Of a stretch of 15,431 nt of DNA, positions 9,161 to 15,431 are shown piece by piece. The first letter of the stretch is position 1, and every line of letters begins with the position of its first letter. The notes beneath the pieces are model-generated. The model saw nothing but the letters and a program-made list of their open reading frames with translations. It was not told the origin of the DNA and searched no databases. Origin of the DNA: Smittium mucronatum (lineage: Eukaryota; Kickxellomycota; Harpellomycetes; Harpellales; Legeriomycetaceae); contig LSSL01001887.1 in NCBI GenBank assembly GCA_001953115.1, positions 1 through 15,431 on the forward strand, written 5' to 3'. The translations under genes were made by a program, and so were the position numbers.

Positions 9161-9976
9161 TCAAACCCGATAAGAATTACTTTAAATCTTTCAATTATTT
9201 TTTTATAATCGTTAAATCTTTAAACGAACAAAAAATGAGTCATTAAATTCGATATTTTTATTAAAAAGGAAATATGGATAGTTTTTAAGTAAAAAATTTT
9301 TTTTGATTAAGAATATTCCATTTAAATTAAAATGTGGATAATTTTCCATTAATTAAATTTCAATTTTTCCCAATTTTCATTACGGCTTTAGCTTTGAATT
9401 CACTATATAAACCTAATTTATTTAGATTTCTTGATTTCGATGAATGAATCACAAAATATTTTCTATTTTATAAACGAATGAGTGTAACTTTAAATATTAA
9501 AATTAATAAGGCGATGATTTGTGAAGTAAAAAAAGTTCAAATAGTAAATTTCGACTGAATTAGGCTCAGTCCACTATTTTTAGAAACTTTGAACTTTAGT
9601 CAATCACTTTCTATTAAAATGTGGGTTTATCCAATTAAAACCCACAAGATTTTAAGTAGTTTTTCTACTAATTTTTTCTTGAATTTGAGTAAAATTTTTT
9701 TCCAATAGCTGCCCATTACTCCTATTTTCACAATAAAAAAATTAACAAATCGCCCTAAATATCATCAACTCAAAAAAAAACATGATAATTTTTCTTTAAA
9801 TTTTTCCGGGCCCAGATTTGTGCCCCGTACCTATTTTTATTATTAAACAATTAAAATGGCTATATTTCTTAATATATCCAATACTGTATTTTTTTTAATA
9901 ATAGCATTAAGCTAAAATTTCATGCAATTTTTGTAACTTCGGCCCTTAAAAGGGTTAAAAGTTGAAATATACATGA
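9161..9976. other. No gene seen; small hairpins
   Basis: AT-rich without a supported frame. It holds a perfect 8-bp hairpin at 9621-9645 (GTGGGTTT, nine-base loop, AAACCCAC), followed by AGTAG/CTACT at 9656-9670. A GC-rich patch lies at 9806-9830 (CCGGGCCCAG, then GTGCCCCGTACC). Confidence 0.5.
9930..9958 (-). mobile_element. Possible TTAA-type transposon end
   Basis: Read on the minus strand from 9958 this begins TTAACCCTTTTAAGGGCC. TTAA followed by CCC is typical of piggyBac-type elements and their non-autonomous relatives, which insert at TTAA. Similar starts occur on the plus strand at 10029 and 11116. No matching opposite end or transposase was found. Confidence 0.2.
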
Positions 9977-10273
9977 TATTGTCATTATTTAAGATCAATA
10001 TTATTGAAAATATTTTATTTGTATTTTCTTAACCCATTAGGGCTGAAAGAGCAGAGATGGAATGGGATTTTGAATCAATATATCATTAAAAAATTATATT
10101 TAGAGATTATTGGATACATTAAAAAAGCTATAAATTTGAGATTTTTAGTTTTAGATAATGAGAATGAGGCGCAAATTTGGTCTCGTGAAGGGTTATATTT
10201 TAATTTAACCAGATGTTTATTTTTTTTTTTGCTAAAACTAAAGATTCAAATAATGAGCTGTATTTTAGATTAA
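9977..10273 (+). other. 98-codon open frame, no family recognised
   Basis: This is the longest open frame in the window, bounded by TGA at 9974-9976 and TAA at 10271-10273. It has no ATG near its start; a TTG at 10004 would give 89 residues. The middle is reasonably varied (GLKEQRWNGILNQYIIKKLY, then RFLVLDNENEAQIWSREGLY), while the ends are low-complexity. It overlaps a possible transposon-end motif at 10029-10035. It may be a relic or chance. No domain, signal or partner is seen. Confidence 0.25.
10029..10060 (+). mobile_element. Possible TTAA-type transposon end
   Basis: Begins TTAACCCATTAGGGCTGAA, similar in its first dozen bases and its 'GGGC(C/T)GAA' block to the reverse-oriented motif at 9958. 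Weak evidence on its own. Confidence 0.15.
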
Positions 10274-10599
10274 TACGATAACTGGGCCTTATACCACTTA
10301 GAGATTATATTGATATATCTAAATTGGATGTATAAAATAATAATCAAATGAAATGTTTTTAATTGACCCCTGTATTTTCTATTTATCTCTTTTAAGATTG
10401 GTGGAATTTCAAATAATTTTTACAAGTTTTTGGTAAGGCATATATTACAAACTAGTCGAAAGTGATTCAATATGGTCGAATTTCGTCTATTATATTTGAA
10501 ATGTACACAATAAAATTGAATATGGCTTAAATTGGTAAAAATTTATTACTTGAACTTTAAAAAGGCCTCTCTCGATTTTATTTTAGGTTAAATTGTAAA
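10274..10599. other. No gene seen
   Basis: AT-rich. Words such as ACTAGTCGAAA and ATGGTCGAATTTCG at 10450-10490 recall the TAGTCGAAA words at 5210-5250 and, inverted, at about 9545. This hints at another degenerate repeat family, too weak to delimit. Confidence 0.5.
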
Positions 10600-10714
10600 A
10601 TTGAATCAAATTGTTTTAATAAAAATCAAAATTTAATTTATGTGTTAAATTAAGTAAAAACCCTCCAGTTTAAGTATAAATGTGTAAAATTTAAACCAAA
10701 TTAGGTATAAAAAT
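10600..10714 (+). repeat. Dispersed repeat R2, copy 1
   Basis: About 115 bases that match the reverse complement of 11285-11400 at roughly 80 percent identity, with one two-base gap. Shared words include TTGAATCAAATT, AATTTATGTGT, AAATTAAGTAAAA and TTTAAGTATA. Homology beyond the inner end (after 10714) fades. On the outer side GAACTTTAAA occurs near both arms (10551 and about 11475-11485), but the bases between do not align. The two arms enclose about 570 bases, a foldback-element layout. Confidence 0.8.
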
Positions 10715-11284
10715 GAAATAAAAATGCACCAATTTGAATCGAAAAATAAATAATATTGGCCAATTAAAATAAAATATTATTGAATTTCCCATCTCCTAGG
10801 CGAATTTATATTCATGAAACTTGGCGAAATTTTTATCTCATCATAATGATGGATTTCATCAAATCCAAAAAAAAAAAAAAATTAATATGTTAAAAACCAT
10901 AGGTGTTTGAAAGGTATTTGATATTATCTTATGCATAAATTGATTTTGGAATATACAATCACTAATAATTTTCGATTTTTATTTCAAAAGTGATCTAAAA
11001 AGAGGCTTTTTTATCCACTTATGTGTGGTTATATAAAAACATTTAGGTTTGAAGACATGTATCCTTGTATAAATTTGAATTTTAAGTACTCTTTATCTTA
11101 TTTATTTTGTCAAGTTTAACCCTTTCAGAACCGATGGTGGTAAAATAGCTTTTATTTTTATTCAATTCTGTCTATAAAGAAATGAAATTTATACATTATT
11201 GGATAGATCAAGTAATTGGGCCAATTGAAATTTTTATTAGAAAAAAATAGGAGTAGGCACAATTTTGGATCCAAAAGTTTAAAA
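10715..11284. other. Interior between the R2 arms; no gene seen
   Basis: AT-rich with no supported frame. At 11116 a plus-strand motif TTAACCCTTTCAGAACCGAT resembles the ends of TTAA-targeting elements and the motifs at 9958 and 10029. It lies inside the R2 arms, so it may be a later insertion, but its opposite end is not found. Confidence 0.45.
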
Positions 11285-11400
11285 CATTTTTTTACATAAT
11301 CTGATTTAAAATTTACACTTGTATACTTAAATTGATTCTTTTACTTAATTTTACACATAAATTAACGTTTGTTTTTTATTAAAAAAATTTGATTCAAATT
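11285..11400 (-). repeat. Dispersed repeat R2, copy 2 (inverted)
   Basis: Inverted partner of 10600-10714. With about a fifth of bases differing between arms, this is an old inverted pair, not an assembly artefact, which would be near-identical. Whether it is one foldback element or two insertions cannot be told from one locus. Confidence 0.8.
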
Positions 11401-11591
11401 TACTTAATTTGGGTTTTTTTGGCCAAATTTTATTTAATTTTATTTTTAAACCTTTAGATTATTTTTAATCGCGGATTTAAAGTTCCCTCTTAAAAAATAT
11501 CTCCGATATACATAAAATTTACAAACATAAGATCAATCATCAGTTATAAATAGTATAGAAAGCGCGTAGAGGGATGGAACACATGGATTAA

Positions 11592-11768
11592 AAAATATGC
11601 AAATCTTGGATAAAGAGGAGTCCGGTTGCTTACCAAACTCTAAGAAATACTATTTACATAAGCCTGGGTTCGGAAATACTCAAATCTCAGCATCTAACAC
11701 AAATTTTTAGGAATAAAAACCTGATCGAAACAATGCTTGTTCGGGATAATATTATATTATCCCATTAA
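11592..11768 (+). other. 58-codon open frame in a less AT-rich patch
   Basis: Open from after TAA 11589-11591 to TAA 11766-11768, with varied composition (SWIKRSPVAYQTLRNTIYIS, then SEILKSQHLTQIFRNKNLIE, then TMLVRDNII). The DNA from about 11560 to 11780 has visibly more G and C than its surroundings. There is no ATG near the start and no family that I recognise. Other frames here are also open for 35-40 codons, as expected where GC is higher, so coding is uncertain. The last codons overlap the hairpin at 11743-11763. Confidence 0.22.
11743..11763. other. Perfect 9-bp hairpin
   Basis: GGGATAATA at 11743-11751 and TATTATCCC at 11755-11763 are exact reverse complements with a 3-base loop. There is no T-run directly after it. 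It may be a transposon-end palindrome or chance. Confidence 0.55.
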
Positions 11769-12139
11769 AAGTTAGGTTTAATTAGATGCATAATGGTATC
11801 TATTAACAATATCTAGAATTTATTTTATTTTTTATAATTAAAAAAATCTCACATGCAATGAATTTAATCAATGACCGAATATAATCAATATTCTACTACT
11901 TGTGGAAAAAAATCATAAAATCATATCTTTATATTGATATCTTTTGAATTAAAAATTTTCACTTTCAAGCTAAAAAAATTTAAAGAAGATTTAAAATAAT
12001 GCAAATTTGAATTAAAAAGTTAAAATAAAATGTAAGAGGGAAACTAATGGCGAATTCTTTTTTGAATAAAAAGTTATCTATACGTTAAAAAAACAAAAAA
12101 AAAACACTTAAGCCCCTAAATTCATGTCCCCGAGCTCTA
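11769..12139. other. No gene seen
   Basis: AT-rich with dense stops. It should contain the 3' flank and terminal repeat of the Tc1-like element on its right, but I could not match any sequence here to the other side of that relic. Confidence 0.5.
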
Positions 12140-13150
12140 AAGCCCCGCTATAAAATCTATTTGTGCGCTCAATAAATCTTTGACACATTTAGAGTGTAAT
12201 TACATCTATTGAGTCATTTATTAAAAATTAGATTAGTCTGGTGGCCCACTCCTTGGTAAAAATTTCCTTCTGGGTCTCCATCTTTGATAAATTGTAAATT
12301 ACTGTACTTTTTTTTTAATTTCAAACTTTAAAGCACTCCAAGAGTTCTCTATTGGATTTAGAATGGGCGAATAAGGCCTCAGATATAAAAGCTCAACTTT
12401 CTGAAAAATTTCTAGTAAACCAGCAATTTTTCTGTGGCAAGGTGCATTATCCGAAATTATTACTATATTTGTTGAAGTATACCCCTAATTATAATTTCAC
12501 GAATCAAACCCTCTACCCATTAATCTCAATCTTCAATTCTGTAACTTTTTATTTTTTTTCTGAAATTTATCTAACCAAATTGGGAAAGACCGCCAATCAC
12601 GCGAAAATTTGGGCCTCTTAATTTAGGCATTTTAAAATTTTTCTTTCCTCTTTTTTGGACCTACCCCTTGTTCTTCTTATAAATAAATTTCCACAGCTTT
12701 AATCAATAAAAATTATGGAATTCCTTCACCAATGAAAGCTAAGAGTTTTTCGACATATCGTTTTCTTTTTTGCTTATTTTCTATTTAATTGACCTGATTA
12801 GGTACTTTCTGAATCCTTTTAGTGATAAAATTTTTTATCTAAACTCCTGCAAATAGTTTGAAGAGAAAATCGAAGTATATATTTAAAAAAAAATTATTGG
12901 CTATTTCTGCCAGAATGTACAATGGATTTTCTTCTATAAGATCAATAAATATTAAAAATGAATTTTTATGATTTTTGTACAACCATATCTGTTTCCTCCT
13001 CTGGGTCGTGAAAATTCGGTTCCTGATTTAACCCAATAATATGCAGTTGAATCAGAAAAAAATTTCGCGCTAATAAGATAAGAATAATTTTAACCATCCT
13101 TTACATATTTCAAGACTGCCGCCCTTATATATCCTGAAATTCTTTTGTAT
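12140..13150 (-). pseudogene. Tc1/mariner-IS630 family transposase, decayed
   Basis: This is a relic of the DDE enzyme that moves Tc1/mariner-type elements. Near 13,125-12,960 the minus strand gives RAAVLKYVKDG, SDSTAYYWVKSG and SRPRGGNRYG, the helix-turn-helix DNA-binding part. Then come IDLIEENPLYILAEIANNF (about 12,950-12,890), SLQTICRSLDKKFYH (about 12,870-12,820) and RKRYVEKLLAFIGEG (about 12,770-12,725). RGPNFRVIGGLSQFG follows (12,618-12,573). The core is VIISDNAPCHRK with Asp at 12451-12449, then LYLRPYSPILNPIENSW with Glu at 12349-12347, 33 residues between the two against 34 in classic Tc1. The first catalytic Asp is not recognisable. The overall span of about 1 kb matches a normal 330-340 residue enzyme. 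At least four frame changes, mostly at A/T runs, and many stops show that it is dead. No terminal inverted repeats were found. Confidence 0.92.
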
Positions 13151-13161
13151 CCCCCCCCCCC
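13151..13161. repeat. C11 homopolymer
   Basis: Eleven C in a row on the plus strand, just upstream of the Tc1-like relic on its coding strand. It is an outlier in DNA this AT-rich. Its exact length is prone to slippage and to sequencing error. Confidence 0.95.
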
Positions 13162-13706
13162 TAATTAAACCCTTCTATATTCCCTTTTTATTAATTTTTT
13201 GGATTTAATTTGAGATATAGTCACTAATATACATTTATCTTTTCGGTTTAAATAGATACTTTAAAAAATCAATTTATGCGTTTTTGGATTTAGATTTTTT
13301 TTTATTAAGCTTAAATTATAAGTCTTAGTATTCATAATTTCTATAAAGTATAAATATTTGCTAATTATTGCAAATTCATATTGGGAAGTTGAATATTGTA
13401 ATTTTCTCTAAATAAAACATAAAAATAGAAAAAACCCCCCATTAAGGATCAATTATATTTTTTATCAATTTTTTTAATTATAAATAGTTGATAACTTTTT
13501 TATATGTAGATTAGTCCGTTTATAATGTGAATCTTCAGAATCATTGGATTTCTATGGCTATTAAAATATCACTATATATATTTATTAATAGTTATGAAAT
13601 AATTTTAGAATAAAATTCTCAGAGGGAAAAAGTTTAGAAAAAATTAGCTAATAAAATAATTAATTTTAAAGCGAATTTCGGGGGTTTTTAGCAAGAATAT
13701 GATTTT
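13162..13706. other. No gene seen
   Basis: AT-rich with dense stops in all frames. Nothing recognised, including no clear 5' terminal repeat for the Tc1-like relic. Confidence 0.55.
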
Positions 13707-13900
13707 TCAAACATTTTTTGATCTTTTGAGGCTTTCCTGATTTTTTATTTTATTAACCGAGCTTTTATGTGAAGAATCTGATGCCTTTATTAAATTTTGT
13801 AACATAATTTCCATTTTTAAAAAATTTACCCGGTAGTATTTTCAAATCTCTAATTAAAATAATAAAACCTATTTTGATTGGTTAAAAGAAGCTTCTTGAT
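13707..13900 (-). repeat. Dispersed repeat R3, copy 1 (inverted)
   Basis: The reverse complement aligns with about 14935-15100. The core (13710-13815 against 14998-15100) is about 81 percent identical over 105 bases without indels, including the 18-base exact match CACATAAAAGCTCGG and flanks. The upstream part (13815-13900) aligns more loosely with gaps. Both copies contain an ATG-started short frame in register. Here it is 13814-13707, 35 residues (MEIMLQNLIKASDSSHKSSV at its start). Of the 20 base differences in this frame only two are silent, so the frame shows no sign of protein-level constraint. Confidence 0.82.
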
Positions 13901-13906
13901 ATTTAA

Positions 13907-14095
13907 ATGGAAGAAAGCTTGTCTATACTGATTTTTTCAAGAAAACTAAAGAAAGCGATAAATAATCGGCGCTATTCAATGGTAAAAATGGGTTTGATAT
14001 TAGTTTGTATCAGTTTTAGCGTTTTATTCTGGTTAAAAAATAGCCTTTCTATAAGCAAATTTTCACCTTTTAATGAATTATATTATAATTTTTAG
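13907..14095 (+). other. Small ATG-started frame, 62 residues, doubtful
   Basis: ATG at 13907 to TAG at 14093-14095. The first 27 residues are basic (SRKLKKAINNRR), then one possible membrane segment (MGLILVCISFSVLFWL), then a short polar tail. Its start overlaps the edge of repeat R3 copy 1. No promoter, partner or homologue is recognised, and an isolated frame of this size can arise by chance in this much sequence. Listed only because its composition is less biased than that of neighbouring chance frames. Confidence 0.12.
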
Positions 14096-14934
14096 GTGCC
14101 TAAGTTAAAGAATAAATATAATTTTGTGGCGTGTATTATAGTTATATTCATACAAATTGAAATGAAATGACAAAAAAATTCATTGCGAAATAATTACTGT
14201 AGATTTTTATACTTTCAAGGGGTTTGTAAAATAAAAATATTTTTAAATTTAATGCTTAAATTTAAGTCTTGAGTTTTATAAATATAAATTTAGATGACGT
14301 TTTTATCAAATTAATAAATTTCCTTTGATTAATTTATAAAACAATAGCCCTTATATGGATATTAAATCATTTAAACCGAAGATTATATTTATAATAAAAT
14401 TAATGATAGCTTTTATGAATTAATATATAATGGATTACAACCTGCTTTTGTTTAAAAAATTAAACATTGGATCCAATTTTAAGCTATAATTTTATGCCAA
14501 AATTTTCAATATTACCTATATCTTATATATTTTTCATTCAAGTTTTATTTATAAAGTATTTTTTTGTTTTTTTTCTGGTAAAATAAGTATTTTTAAACAC
14601 AAGCCAATAATTAATATATAATAAATACGATTTATTATTTTGAAAGTGTTTATATCTCATAAAATGGTGTTATTCTGTCCTCATTAAAAAAATTACTTTA
14701 GCTCCAAACCATTGTTTAAACCAAATTAAAATTTGAAAACTATTACAATTTTTTTTTAAGTAAACTTGCTGGAATTTTTTTCTTTTAAAATACATTAATT
14801 AGAAACGAAAGTTGAATATGATAATTTTTAGCTATAGCATGTTGGAAAAATCCTTCAGTGAAAAATCGATATTTTATGTGATATTATTTCCCTATTTTTT
14901 CTTGCTCTATGTATAAAAATTAGCGTCCAATTTA
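14096..14934. other. Interior between the R3 arms; no gene seen
   Basis: AT-rich with dense stops in all frames and many A/T runs. If the R3 arms were ends of one element this would be its interior, but no transposase or other motif is visible. Confidence 0.55.
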
Positions 14935-15117
14935 AAGTTAGCCAATAAATTTTATTTTTAGCTTTTTTTGCAGTTTTAATTATAACGTTTCCCATAAATG
15001 AAAGTTATGTTACACGATTTAATAAATAAGTCAGATTTTTCACATAAAAGCTCGGGTAAACAAATAAAAAACCAAAAAAGCTACAAAATATCAGAAAATT
15101 TTCAACCCTTAAAGTGA
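14935..15117 (+). repeat. Dispersed repeat R3, copy 2 (direct)
   Basis: Partner of 13707-13900, facing away from it across about 1 kb. It carries the matching short frame 14998-15117, 39 residues starting MKVMLHDLINKSDFSHKSSG. Twenty of the first 35 residues equal those in copy 1. The repeat itself ends near 15100; the frame runs on a few codons beyond it. Confidence 0.8.
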
Positions 15118-15217
15118 CCAAATTTCTAGTTGATTTTTTTTTATTTTGGATGAGATAATATAATTTTTATCCATATATAATTGTTGTATTATGTAATAAA
15201 ACCATGGTCATTTTTAA

Positions 15218-15267
15218 AGTAAAAAATTATGGTATGAGGTTTTTACTTGTCAAAACCTCATTTTACT
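15218..15267. other. Long interrupted hairpin
   Basis: ATGAGGTTTT at 15234-15243 pairs exactly with AAAACCTCAT at 15252-15261 across an 8-base loop. Beyond a 9-base bulge on one side, AGTAAAA at 15218-15224 can pair with the TTTTACT at 15261-15267 (sharing one base with the inner stem). It may be a transposon end or a folded RNA. It lies just before the open frame at the window edge. Confidence 0.6.
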
Positions 15268-15293
15268 CGGATAAAATGGCCAATTTTTGGACA

Positions 15294-15431
15294 TGAAGTA
15301 CTATTTTTCTCAACAAAGGTTATAAATATAGATTTATATGAGGAAATATTGGTAGAAAATAACCGCCTTGCCGACAAATATTACTGCGCAAAAAATGGAT
15401 CTTTTTGGACAGGAATTTTCCTTTTTCTCGA
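15294..15431 (+). pseudogene. Edge-truncated frame, faintly like an ISXO2-type transposase N-terminus
   Basis: The plus-strand frame that reads FSTKVINIDLYEEILVENN, then RLADKYYCAKNGSFWTG, stays open from at least 15241 to the window end. The local DNA (15361-15390) is much less AT-rich than usual. The order 'acidic helix, R/L-L, YC-x-x-x-G' recalls the N-terminal zinc-binding part of ISXO2-like transposases (C-x-x-C-G), but the second Cys would be Asn here. The domain that would confirm it lies outside the window. It could be an unrelated relic. Confidence 0.2.

Noticed and set aside
11608..11680. tRNA-like gene (TGGATAAAGAGG and GGTTCGG words)
   Set aside because: No acceptor, D or T stem could be paired; the words alone are too short.
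12352..12621. Plus-strand open frame of 89 codons
   Set aside because: It is antisense to the Tc1-like transposase core, whose motifs on the minus strand are unmistakable.
12140..13150. Stops in the relics read as a reassigned genetic code (TAA/TAG as Gln)
   Set aside because: TAA, TAG and TGA all interrupt the relics and frameshifts are present too, so decay explains them without a code change.
1..15431. CRISPR array, rRNA, LTR retrotransposon, phage or defence genes
   Set aside because: No regularly spaced repeats, rRNA segments, paired LTRs, reverse transcriptase motifs or any such genes were seen on either strand.

Overview
This window is very AT-rich (I judge about four fifths A+T by eye), full of homopolymer runs and short A/T repeats, and holds no intact gene I can defend. 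There are no operons, no ribosome-binding sites and no tightly packed reading frames. What can be recognised is decayed eukaryote-style transposon sequence. This suggests nuclear, non-genic DNA of an AT-rich eukaryote with strong AT mutation pressure. A microsporidian or similar parasite would fit the types of transposase seen, but nothing here fixes the taxon.

Layout. Positions 1-154 are a pure (TTAGTA)n array at the window edge. The stretch 0.7-1.4 kb holds two long stop-free stretches in one minus-strand frame, from an unidentified decayed gene. Two diverged copies of one repeat family (R1) lie inverted at about 1.85-2.16 and 4.2-4.5 kb. Between them, at 3.7-4.0 kb, is a small protein-like relic. 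At 4.56-4.79 kb is a minus-strand relic resembling the catalytic part of ISXO2/IS1595-type transposases. The 5.9-6.5 kb stretch is strongly C-over-G skewed and surrounds a sharp GC-rich island. Unidentified protein-like relics sit at 7.7-8.0 kb (minus), 8.65-9.06 kb (plus) and 9.98-10.27 kb (plus). A second inverted repeat pair (R2) lies at 10.60-10.71 and 11.29-11.40 kb. The clearest identification is a broken Tc1/mariner-IS630 transposase at about 12.14-13.15 kb on the minus strand, with its DNA-binding part, DNAPCH motif and PIEN motif still readable. A third inverted pair (R3) lies at about 13.7-13.9 and 14.94-15.1 kb. The window ends in a protein-like frame that runs off the edge.

How the parts work together: they do not form a working system. 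The window reads as layered transposon debris, where point mutation to stops and slippage in A/T runs has broken every coding region. The useful content is the identity of the relics, the three inverted repeat pairs (all found by eye, so more may exist), and the compositional islands.
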